A model generated the notes under the pieces. That model had not been told where the DNA came from. It did not search any database and worked only from the letters and a program-made list of their open reading frames with translations. Below are positions 1 to 9,853 of a stretch of DNA of 64,000 nucleotides, piece by piece. How positions within the stretch are numbered: the stretch's first letter is position 1; each line of letters opens with the position of its first letter. The position numbers were made by a program, and so were the translations under genes. The stretch is from Trichoplusia ni (lineage: Eukaryota; Arthropoda; Insecta; Lepidoptera; Noctuidae), in contig NC_039479.1 of assembly GCF_003590095.1 (NCBI RefSeq), forward strand, positions 9,486,001-9,550,000, in the 5' to 3' direction.

Positions 1-991
1 CGATTTACATTACAACTCATCAAGAATTTTGAGAAGACGCAAGAAAACGAGTTCCAACAGAGCTAAGTAATGTTAATATAATTGCTTAATTCGTAATGTT
101 TCAAAGTAGCATCTTTCTAAGCTCGCATACCCCGCATATGCTGCCTGTGTTCATTCGTTCAATATGCAAATTTCCATGGTTACATGTGTTCCGTTAATGA
201 CGTTTTCATTTAATTCGAAGCCGCTTTGACAAGCAAATGATGTTGATGATCGCGTGTACTTTGCTGAGCGCTCTTCGCAAGGTACACGAATGTTTCAGGT
301 GCGTTTTGTTGGAACACCTCTTTGTGTGGTTTGGTGGAAGGTAATTTATTTACAAACATACGAATTGTGTTGGATGAAAAGTTAAACTTAGATAGTGGTG
401 CTTTGGATGAATGCAACTTGCAAGGGTAGGTGAGAGTGGTATAAGCACATGAAGTGTGTTATGCAGGCTTGATGACAGCGAAGAAAAGTATATACATCAC
501 GAATATAGTTTGACGTGTTAAGAACACAATTAAAAGGTTAAGCATTGCTAGAGTATAGAGTATAGATTAATGTAGTAATTATATTGTAGATATTAATAAC
601 TAAACACAAAATTTGCATCGAAAATAATTTGTATAAAAGCTTATCTAAAACTTGATAATTCTGCGAATCAATCAACAGGTTTAATTTGTAATGTTAATAG
701 AAAATTAACTTACTAGTTACTAAATAAACGAGTAAATGTGTAATGAAGCATGCCTATTAGAAAGGTAACAATAAATAGTAAAAGTGAACCTTACCACGAT
801 TAATTAAAGTTTATATTATATTAATGTTTTCTGTGCATATTATAATGATGATATCAATTTGAATTTAAGGATTCCAGAAAATTCCGCTTTGTGGTCATAT
901 TGATGTTATATAACCATGTATGTATTCCTGAAGCCAATTAACTTTATATTGCTAGTTAATATTGAACATCAGTATACAATTTATAATATTA
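1..991. other. AT-rich non-coding stretch, no gene seen
   Basis: No conserved coding potential on either strand. The only short open frames, such as a 68-codon one on the minus strand near 210-416, show no recognisable domain. No repeat family was recognised before the Helitron that starts at 992. Confidence 0.6.
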
Positions 992-1230
992 CTAGCTGTT
1001 CCCCGCGACTTCGTCCGCGTGGTTAGAAGATATAAGATATAATTTATACCTACCCTGTTTTTAACACATTTTCCATTGTATCTTCGCTCCTATTAATCGC
1101 AGCGTGATGGTAAATAGCCTAACACCTTCCTCCATGAATGGTCTATTCAACACTAAAATAATTTTTGAACCAGTAGTTCCTAAGATTAGTGCGTTCAAAC
1201 AAACTCTTCAGCTTTATATATTAGTATAGA
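992..1230 (-). mobile_element. Short non-autonomous Helitron (lepidopteran family)
   Basis: A 239-bp element read on the minus strand. Its 5' end is TCTATACTAATATATAAAGC, with the required TC start preceded by a host A. Its 3' end contains CGCGGACGAAGTCGCG, able to form a short CGCG/CGCG hairpin, followed by GGGAACAG and the terminal CTAG, with a host T next. Insertion between A and T without a target duplication, a TC start, and a CTRR end after a hairpin are the diagnostic traits of Helitrons. The CGACTTCGTCCGCG motif on the plus strand is extremely common in moth and butterfly genomes. No Rep/helicase coding sequence is present, so it would depend on an autonomous partner. The interior is diverged, so this is an old copy. 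Confidence 0.72.
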
Positions 1231-2085
1231 TATAGATTTTGATGCTCCAACATTGGACTATATCTACCTTCAATGGTATTTGCGTAGCTACTTTTATAAA
1301 TCGGTCGGCAAACGTAACGTTCATTGTCAAGTCAGCAAGACGAGGTACCTTTCAGGCTAATTTTAAGTTCAAACTAACCCATTTAGCTTCGCGAGGCCCC
1401 GAGCGGCAGGCTGTAAGGCGTCGACACAAGAAACTGTTTTAATAAAAACTAGAAAAGAACATTTTTAAATTATATTTCGACGTACAAAAGGATTTATAAT
1501 AATAGGCTTGTAGACAGGTCTCTGAAAAAAGAAAATGTAATGAACTAACTTCAATTTGTGGGTACTTTTGCCCGCGGGTTTTCGTGTACGTCAGTTATTG
1601 CAGCAAAAAGTTGGTAGAGGTTTTGTCTGTGAGTTTTTTTTGTTTACGAAACATCCCAATCTAAATTTTCGTTCGATCGATTGAGTGGTTTAAAGTTAAC
1701 ATTTATTTGTATACAATTTGAGACATTGAGAAAAATGATGCCTTAAAGCATCAACCTATCAAGTGCTGTATATTATTATTTTCCCTGTCGAGTATATTAT
1801 TTACACAAGTAGTAATTTTAGAATGGCATTAGGCAAGTTGCCCTTGTATATTAGTATACGAATCTTACCCGTGTAAATAGAACAAACGAAAGAGGTTTTA
1901 GCCTTTGTGTGTAATTTTTTAATCTTGTTTAGACGTGTTATGTCTGGTTTTAGATTGTATGTTAATATGAGTAGACACAAAAACAAGTGAAATGCTTTCT
2001 AATCATAGAATTGAATCTCTAGTCATAGAAGATATTTTGCTTAAAATGTTCAGAAAACAGATATTTACTTCTCGGTCTGAATTCG
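1231..2085. other. Non-coding stretch, no clear feature
   Basis: AT-rich sequence. A 67-codon open frame at 1239-1442 (+) and a 61-codon frame at 1801-1986 (-) have no recognisable motif and look like chance. I see no repeat family I can name. Confidence 0.5.
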
Positions 2086-2150
2086 GATGGCAGAGGACCG
2101 GGTGATATGGCGCCACTTGGGGCAGGCTTATGAATAGACTGATATTCTCC
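2086..2150 (+). mobile_element. Decayed LINE 3' end (lepidopteran)
   Basis: The stretch GGCGCCACTTGGGGCAGGCT followed by TATG resembles the 3' coding end of a common lepidopteran non-LTR retrotransposon. In that family the sense strand reads roughly 'ACTTGGGCAGGCCTATGTCCAGCAGTGG' and then runs into GATGAT repeats. Here the part after TATG is broken and only 'GACTGATA' remains. This is inferred from family resemblance; the copy is too short and decayed to assign a clade. Confidence 0.38.
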
Positions 2151-2195
2151 AAGTTGATTGATGGATTCTTAAAAAATATATACTGTACTTTACCT

Positions 2196-2218
2196 AAAAA
2201 AAAAAAAAAAAAAAAAAA
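2196..2218 (+). repeat. Poly(A) run of 23
   Basis: An uninterrupted run of 23 A. It follows the LINE-like fragment at 2086-2150 by about 45 bases and could be the tail of a retrotransposed copy, but no target-site duplication was found. Confidence 0.9.
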
Positions 2219-5200
2219 TGACTAGGAATAGTGTAATAGTATGTTTGTGATTGTTTCCAGCTGCAGTACGCGATAGGCCGAGTTGATTGCTGGACGGATT
2301 GATGGATAGCTCTCGTAAATAAAGTCACTCCAGTTGCTATGTACGCGGAATTTTTGCGTTACATAAAAACTTCGCTATGCCCATTCTATTTGTAAGGTAT
2401 TTTTCATGAACAAACACGGAATGTTAGTTTGAGTATGTGGGGAAAATAAATGTCCTTTTTTTTCGAAATTTGAATCGTGTTCATGCGAGTAGTTGATGAC
2501 TTTACTGACAAAGTTTTTAATCAACTTTTCCATAAAAGTTTTTTTTTTGGAATTTCTATGTCACGCACTCACTCAAATTTTAATCGTAATAGGCCAATTT
2601 ATAATTTCTTGTTCGCCAAAAGTTACACAACTAAGTACGCTTGGATTTTTAGAATATTAAAGAAGGATATTGCTTTACCCCATGGACTACCATTACGTTC
2701 GTTGCCCACTGAACGCCAGAGGGACATCGTCGTTACTGAGTTGGAGCATGGTGCACGATTGCAAAAATCATGAAAGATAGAGAATCCTTTCCTATGAACT
2801 GTGACTACATTTGAGCTATGGTAAACGCATGGTATAATTGTAACTTTGAAATAAACATAGACAAAAAACTAAAGAACACGTCCTTAATCTTCACGACACA
2901 ACACAATATACACACAAATAGCATGAGATTACTTTACATATTAACGCTACGCTGTACTGACTAGGAGGTCAGCAGTAATAGGGGTGTGTGCAAGCCAGCG
3001 TTTTCGTGATTAGGTTCGTTCCTCACTAATTCCCGGCGGAGACCCGCGAGCCATGAATACAAATAAAACTGTACATTTGTTCCTCTTGGTAATAAAACTG
3101 CGTGTTCACACGACTTGGGTACGAGCTACAAGGTTCATCGTGCTGAAAACGTATGGAGAAGTATAATCAGGAACACAATTCAGTAAACACAGTCAAATGT
3201 TTGAAAACTATATTAGGTAACAAAATCGGTCTAACTCCTAAAGTATAGGTAAATAATACTTAATACTTGGTTAAGGTTTTTCAAAAGTCCTGATATTTTA
3301 TAAATCCGATTTGTTCGATGACTTGTTTATGATGCTGGTTGTATAGTGGAATATTAAGGAAGATTCAGTTAGTGAATCAGAATAATTTTATTTGTAAAAC
3401 ATAGGATATTTACATACAGGTGTTAGGAGGTATTATTTGTGCGCTATGTCTTGCCGTGAAGACGTACACAAATTATTTAATAACTAAGTTTATAATTAGG
3501 TACAATGAGTGCAGAGACTATCAGAAAAAAAAATCAAAATTAAACATATCTGTACAAACTAAAAAATATAATAGTGTAGATAGATGGTAACACTTCTGTC
3601 TGAAGGTGATCATTTCTCACAAGGAAAGAAGATTTAGACAGATTGTTAGACAGCCATTATAACATGCCTGTATACAACGGTGGTTGAGGCTTAATAAAAC
3701 TTGAATAACAACTTTTTTTTTTACATAAAAAGCATGAACTGCATTCTCGGCGTAGTTCTTGACGAGAAAGAAAATATAAATCAGTACAACAACTAAAAGG
3801 TTGACAGGTGTTGTTTTCGTGTTTACTACACGAAGTTAGAGTAAGTAGGTATAAAGTAACAAGCCAATGTGTTTGATGACGTCGCGAATGTGCTGCGTTA
3901 GTTCCAAGAGATGGAGTTTATTGGGCACTTCCACTAATCTTATGTTTGCTTTATTTTTGTAGTTCAGACAATTAAATGTTTAACAATGTAGACACTCTGG
4001 CTTCACAGAAAAAAAACTGAATGAAACGTGTTTGATTGAACTACAGACAGAATTATCTTAGTTGATTAGTATCCATCTAGTAATCAAATCCTGGTTTATG
4101 TGATGAACAAAGTTTCCTTCACCACCGACTTTCCATGTAAAGTTTCTATGAATATTATGTATATTACGAGAAATTTTATTTTTACGTCCTCACCAAAAAT
4201 CACATTTAATTAATCTTTTAAATTATTATCAAATCATTAAGCATTGAGGTCGAACAATCACATTGAACTATAGCGGGGGGGGGGGGGTATAAATGGAAAC
4301 AACGTCTTAGCGGCACACGGCGTATATTCAAACTGACTTCACTCACAATACAAGTCACGCACACAACATTATCTAGATATACCCTACATTACACACATAT
4401 TACTCAATCATCTTTTACCACACATTAACTCATACAACCCCTCACAGCCAAAAAAAATACTTCAAAAAGCCTCTCAAGTATGAAGCTGCCTTTAGCAACA
4501 AAGTTTTAAAATAGATAATCAAATATCAGCGACAACTTTCATCCAAGACGGAGTGCCGTCTCCACGTGAACTGCGAATTCACTTTAGATTTTTGCATAAA
4601 TTGCAACAGTTTACGACCTTTGGATGGTTTTTTGATTGAGTCTTTTAGTTTTCTGACGTGATCAGTTAAGGTTAATTTAATCTGCATATTTATGACTATT
4701 CTATCTGATATATTAGCAAAAATAATTGATGTGAATCGGTTCAAGACGGACAGTCTTAAAGTAAAGTTAAAAAAAATGTGTTCTGTGAACTTGAATTTTC
4801 TTTTCGGAAAATCCGCGAAAATCTGAAATTCGTCTTGTGTTTCAGCTTGTAGAAAAATATCTCCACTATAAAATAAGAAAAAATATGGTTTCAAAAGTCA
4901 CATAGATTGACTAAAAAAACAAAAATTCGTTGTAAGACGAAAACTTGTATAATATGAGTAAAGCATTATCGAGATTATTCTCAGGTAAAGTGAAATATTT
5001 GCGAGTGATGGATGTCAGTCCATCTCATCATAGTTTGATAGATGGTGACTGATGACGTGCAATACTCGGAGTAAACACTTCTACAATATTATGAGGCGTA
5101 GACTTATTGAACAATATAACATTTTTAAAACAATAAAAAAAATGCTGACAAGTCTTATGAAATTAATACTTAATGGATTTTTTTCGGACCGTCGACGAAA

Positions 5201-5248
5201 CGGCAAGAATTTAATTGTGAATTTTGTAAGTACAACTGACTGCAACTG
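2219..5248. other. Non-coding stretch with simple repeats only
   Basis: No conserved gene. It contains two of the longer chance frames in the window: a 98-codon frame at 2477-2773 (+) and a 122-codon frame at 4526-4894 (-). Neither has a recognisable domain. The only other notable item is the G run at 4275-4287. Confidence 0.5.
4275..4287 (+). repeat. Poly(G) run of 13
   Basis: Thirteen consecutive G in otherwise AT-rich DNA, followed at once by TATAAAT. Homopolymer G runs this long are rare in such DNA and are hard to sequence, so the exact length is uncertain. Confidence 0.9.
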
Positions 5249-5420
5249 CACGCATAGCCGAGTGGTTGAGGTCACCACGCCAAAACAACTGTGCGCGGCG
5301 TGAAACCCGTTCGGTTAGGTACCGCGAAGGACAAGCTTTTGTGTGATCCACCAATACATGTCCTGAGTCTGGGTGTCTCTGTGTATGTCTTTTAAACGTT
5401 GTGAAACTTTGTTAGTGTAA
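5249..5420 (+). mobile_element. tRNA-derived SINE, B box damaged
   Basis: The head carries a pol III A box (ATAGCCGAGTGGTTGAGG, 5254-5271), as in a tRNA. The B box region near 5285-5315 is damaged: only a GTTCG core remains. The body contains GACAAGC...TGTGTGATCCA and CCTGAGTCTGGGTGTCTCTG, then a degraded TTTGTGAAAC-like tail. The same head and body appear in the minus-strand element at 22065-22284, so they are one family. It is non-autonomous and would have relied on LINE machinery. The damaged B box suggests it can no longer be transcribed by pol III. Confidence 0.68.
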
Positions 5421-5449
5421 GAGTAATGTTTTAAAATAAAAATAGAGTA

Positions 5450-5500
5450 GGGATCGAAGGAAGGCCTTTGCCCTGCAGTCGGGTACAAATGGCTGATAAT
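5450..5500 (+). mobile_element. LINE 3'-end remnant
   Basis: GGAAGGCCTTTGCCCTGCAG followed by TCGGGTAC and GGCTGATAAT resembles the sense 3' end of a lepidopteran LINE ('AGGCCTTTGCCCAGCAGTGGGAC' then 'GGCTGATAATGATG'). It lies just downstream of the SINE at 5249-5420. Very short, so only the broad assignment is justified. Confidence 0.42.
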
Positions 5501-5552
5501 AAAATAAGAACAACGTCATTCTATTTACTCCAATATGCGTACAAAGGTTTAC

Positions 5553-5595
5553 AATAAATCGCAATCAACAATCATATTGTTGATTGCGATTTATT
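5553..5595. repeat. Perfect inverted repeat, 20-bp arms, 3-nt loop
   Basis: The left arm AATAAATCGCAATCAACAAT (5553-5572) is exactly reverse-complementary to 5576-5595, with the loop CAT at 5573-5575. No mismatch occurs in the 20 pairs; pairing stops immediately outside. This is too small for a typical pre-miRNA. It could be a MITE core or a palindrome created by template switching during replication. Confidence 0.95.
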
Positions 5596-6942
5596 AAAGG
5601 CGTTAACAATACTTCAGAAACAAGGAGTGAAAACAATAATTAAACAAAACGAAGCTTGGCAAGTGGTTACAAAATAATAAATATTCTATAGGTTCGGACA
5701 GCCATTTAATCGCAGCGGGGCCTAATGAAAAGCCTTTCTATGAAATCATCTTTTGAAATTTTAATAACCACCGCGGGCGGGCGCTCGCGTTTTATTGAGC
5801 TTCGTACAATGATCTAGGTTTACTTCGAGAAGAGGTACGAGAAAAATGATTTAGTATTAAAAGTAGTAGTAAAATTTGGTATTAAAATGATTTGAATTAG
5901 TATTAATGGACGTTTAATGTCAAGGATTCTTCCTTTCTATGGATTTTATTTGTGTCCTAGGTTTTAAAGAGTGGTCGTAGTTAGTTGGTTGATGTACAAT
6001 AAAAAATGATTTTATTTTTACGTGATTTACTTTTACTAGTTCAATAGAAGTATCTACTAAGCTTAAAAAGATTTTTAGAAGATCTTATTTAAGTATTTTG
6101 CCTAATAGTAATCTCAATCTCAATAAGCAGTACCAAATCATTGATGTCACTTCCAGAATATTTTATATCTGAACGGTTTCGTAAAAATAAGCATAGTGGA
6201 GCGATCGTTGCCAACAACACATGTTGTTGTTTTACTTGCCAGAACAGTCGCGTGCGTGACGCGCTCTTTAATGCGTGCAATTTGGCATTTGTTTTTACGC
6301 ATGCATGTGACTGCAGACGACGAGGCTTGGGGAAATCGGGGACGAATATTGTTTGTTTATGCGATTTATGAGTCTATGAAGTTTTGATGAGACATGTTTT
6401 TGCATGTTGAAGAAGTTGAAGGAACTTGTTTGTGTATTTTTAACTTTATAAAAATAGACTTAAAAAAAACAATCCAGCTGTTATTTCTGTTATTATTTTG
6501 TCTAAGCAATTTATAAATATCAAAAGAATAAAAATGTCTATCAACGCAAACGTATTATTGAAAACTTGACGTGAGAGCATGCTGAACACGTTATTTAAAT
6601 AATATTATAATTAAAATCATACTAGCTCGCTATTCAAAATTGAACAAACTAATTTAAACATTAATTATTACTCGAAACACGTAAATAAACAAACAGCTAA
6701 TAAAACTTCAAAGTAACAAATTCACATAAGCTTATTATTCAAAAATGTTTACGCATAAAGTACTTTTATGAGCGGTGTTTTAATGTAAAGAGCTTGAGTT
6801 ATACGAATGGCTCGCACTTGACCTTTTTTCATTTCAACCCATAAAATAAAATGAACTTTGAAATATTAATAGCAGGTCGTACTCGTGGGACGGACGGAGC
6901 GCGTTTACACCTCACGATTAGTTATAATTGGCTTCATACATT
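5596..6942. other. Non-coding stretch, no clear feature
   Basis: AT-rich DNA. Overlapping short open frames at about 6089-6387 on both strands are unsupported. I recognised no repeat here. Confidence 0.5.
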
Positions 6943-7200
6943 GACGGGCCTGTTGGTCTAGTGGTTAGTGACCCTAACTGATATACCAGAGGTCGTGGGT
7001 TCGCCCAGGACAAATGTTGTGTGAGGAGCATAATCATTTGTTCTGTGTCTGGGTGTAATTTATCTATAATATGTATGTATTTAGAAATATATAAGTAAGT
7101 TTATCAGTTGTCTGGTTACCATAGCACAAGCTCTGCTTAGCATGGGATCAGATAACCGTGTGTGAGTTGTCCCAGGATATACATGGACAATTGTATTTTT
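6943..7200 (+). mobile_element. tRNA-derived SINE, near full length
   Basis: The head resembles a tRNA gene: A box TGGTCTAGTGGTTAG (6953-6967) and B box core GGGTTCGCCC (6997-7006). The B box has a small change from the GGTTCGANNCC consensus. The body contains TGTTCTGTGTCTGGGTGTAA and a distinctive segment reading GGTTACCATAGCACAAGCTC and ATGGGATCAGATAACCGTGT, a body widely dispersed in Lepidoptera. It ends near a T-rich stretch at about 7197-7204. It cannot be a functional tRNA gene because there is no anticodon arm or acceptor pairing. I could not find a target-site duplication. Confidence 0.75.
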
Positions 7201-9681
7201 TTTTCATAAAGATAATACTCGTACGTTTTTCATGGGGTTTTTATGTAAAAGGTGTTTGTCTTTACTTATGAAAGTGTTTGTTAATACGCTCAATAAACCT
7301 AATCTGAATCTAGTATTTTTTTTGTTAAACCAGTTTTTTTAAATATCTGGCTAATTTGAAGAATGCATTTTCAATACAATCACATTTCCTTTAGAACCCT
7401 AACTACTTCAATAACCATACGTACATCTATGTAAATAATAAATATTTTTTATTATTAACCTATCATCTATTCTGTTTAAGACTTCCAAGCCAGACCAGTC
7501 AATTACTACAAACCGTCGTACAGTCTAAACGGCCGCGTCGTCTGCTGCGTCTGGGATCCAAGGGGCCAATTCGTATGAATTGTACACGCCCGCTTAACGA
7601 TTGTTGCGAACACACCCGGTTCGGTTCCACCCGGGTAAACCAACGAACTGATAAGACACGTAGCCCGGTTAATTTGTCCGTGTACACTGTTTTAAACGTG
7701 GCATAATGTGAAAGTACCGCGGCCAGTTGAGGGTTAATGTGAAAGCGCAATTGTTTTGCGCCGCTCCGGTTTTTAAAAGGCCTTTTAATTATTATTATTT
7801 ATTTTCATGTTTATTTAAAATAAATATTATTTTGTACATTTGAAAGAAAGAAAAAAGAAAAACAAAATCTTTGTTAATCCGTTTTTTTTTGTTACTTTAC
7901 AAACATTTAAGATTGCTTTAAAATACGTATATATTTTACATATTCATATTTACATAATTCCCATTCCGTAACTAAATAAATGCTGAGCAAGACACAATGT
8001 TGTTTAAACTAAACATTGAATTTGATCTCTGGCTATTCGACCTCGCTCACAAATACTCGAGTCTAAGCGTTTTAGGTTCGTGCAAGTCGGATTTGCATAT
8101 CTAAATGCAGTAAAGACTCCGACAAGATGTTAGACCACGCGAGGGCGGAGTATGAAAGCTGTTGGTAAACTAATAATTTATTTATAGCATTAAACCTTCA
8201 CTTTTCGACGTTTCTAAATAGTTTGTAATGCCAAAACGTCTTCGCTTTAGCTGACACTTAGAGACACCTTTAATAGTCAGATTAAGCATCTTAATACTTT
8301 GTAAATGCGTTCTGAATGAACTCAAAAAAATAAACATTGAAAATTCTTTAGTCATAATCTACAAAACCTTTTTGTATTTCGCATTTATGGTCACGTGGCC
8401 GAGTCATTAAGATAAGATCCTCTTAATAATAATTGATCAAGTAAAACGTGCTTTATCCTTATCTGCGTAAGGTTCAATTACCCATAAAGCAAATCACTTA
8501 ATGGGCAAACAAAATATGTAATCAAGGGCCTGCATATCTTCGCGGTTCAGTCTATAATAATTTTGTTTAATGGCGCTTCGAATGTGCTAAACGGTTAAAT
8601 AGGGGTAAGTGGGCGAGCCGGCGAGCGGGCGACTCTGCAAGCTACGTTGTAATTTTGTATCTCGCTTGGACAAAACCGCTTACTCTGTGTGTCTAATGCA
8701 TATGATTATAGGCTGAAAATGCGTTGGGAACCTTACTACGATTATTTGGTACCATCTTTGAGACCTAAAAAATTTTTTTTAAAGTGTGTTTATACCATTA
8801 AATGAAACTAGACTGTTTTATATTTTATATTTTATAGAGGTCACAAATTAAATAAAGTAGGACAAATAAAACGCAAAAGTTTTTCTTCCTATTCATTTCG
8901 TATCTACCACTGAATAAAGACCAAAGCAGTATTAAGATAAGAATATTGTGATTTTTTACGAACATTTAACAACAACATCACTTGCGCAAAAGTCGAGTGA
9001 GTTACATTCGAAAACAAATGTTTATGTGCTGAATAGTGTGTACTAAAGTAAATATAAGTGTGGAGCTGAATACTAGCCGTGTTTGTTGCTACAAGTTAAA
9101 TACATAACATCTCTATAACGCGGGGGTGAGCAGATATCGTAGCTTCAACACAATTGGAATAAAGTTTTTTATTTTATTGATGTGTCTACTATCTTAAGAG
9201 AATGCAGTGTACTAAGTTTTATTTTAATTTAAAATTGTCGAATTACTCCCATTATATTTTAGTTTCTTTTCTTAGTTTGGTACCAAAAATATAAAAATAA
9301 TTCGAACTAATTTCCGTCAGACGAACAGCATTTTCCAGACGCAAAATCCTCTTTAAGTTAAAATACGTTGACAAACATTAAACGAAAACAATTTAAATTA
9401 CCAATAAACGTTTTCAAGGGACACAAAAACCTGAAAATTATCAATAACTTAAAATAACCATTAAACACATCCACGTTGAGGCCTCCCTGAAACCGTGCCA
9501 TCGTAGTCATTTGTCACCGCGGCCATATATCATTGCGATGATACGGAAATATCGGCTGTCACGCGACGACACTAGACATTTAAAATATAGTTTTACAGTG
9601 CGTGTGACGATAGATTTACTTATATAAAAGTGTTTATGTAACATTTGTGGTATGGAGAAGTATATTGAAAATAATATCGAC
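7201..9681. other. Non-coding stretch with a GC-rich patch at 7495-7760
   Basis: No gene recognised. The patch 7495-7760 is clearly richer in G+C and CpG than its surroundings and includes the near-palindrome CCCGGTTCGGTTCCACCCGGG. It holds an 83-codon minus-strand frame (7499-7750) with no known motif. The rest is AT-rich with short A and T runs. An E-box CACGTG lies at about 8393. Confidence 0.45.
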
Positions 9682-9853
9682 TGCACAGATAGTCGAGTGC
9701 TATAAGTCGCTAAGTCAAGAGTAGAGTGCATGACGTGTTGCGAGTTCGATCCTCACGTAGTTCAAACATTTTTGTGATCTACGAATGCTTAGCCCGAGTC
9801 ACCTTGTCCTTGTGCTTGTAACTTGAATGTTTGTGAAACCTCCTGTGACACAT
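9682..9853 (+). mobile_element. tRNA-derived SINE
   Basis: The degenerate A box region is ATAGTCGAGTGCTATAAG (starting 9689); the clear B box is GAGTTCGATCCT (9742-9753). The body has TTTTGTGATCTACGAATGCTT and CCCGAGTC; the tail reads ACTTGAATGTTTGTGAAACC. The last segment is shared with the tail-only fragment at 49418-49502, and the head (GTCGCTAAG...GTTGCG...GTTCGAT) matches the truncated element at 34500-34619, so these belong to one SINE group. Non-autonomous and moderately diverged. Confidence 0.68.

Noticed and set aside
2477..2773. 98-codon plus-strand frame with a more protein-like C-terminal half
   Set aside because: No family recognised, the start lies in AT-rich DNA, and no splice or regulatory context supports it.
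4288..4294. TATAAAT after a G run, resembling a TATA box
   Set aside because: No initiator at the right distance and no gene downstream; such words are frequent in AT-rich DNA.
4526..4894. 122-codon minus-strand frame
   Set aside because: The longest real frame in the window but without domain, signal peptide or known motif; this length is expected by chance in 64 kb.
6953..7006. Possible tRNA gene (A and B boxes)
   Set aside because: No acceptor stem or anticodon arm, and the sequence continues into a SINE body; the same applies to the box-containing elements at 5249, 9682, 22065 and 34500.
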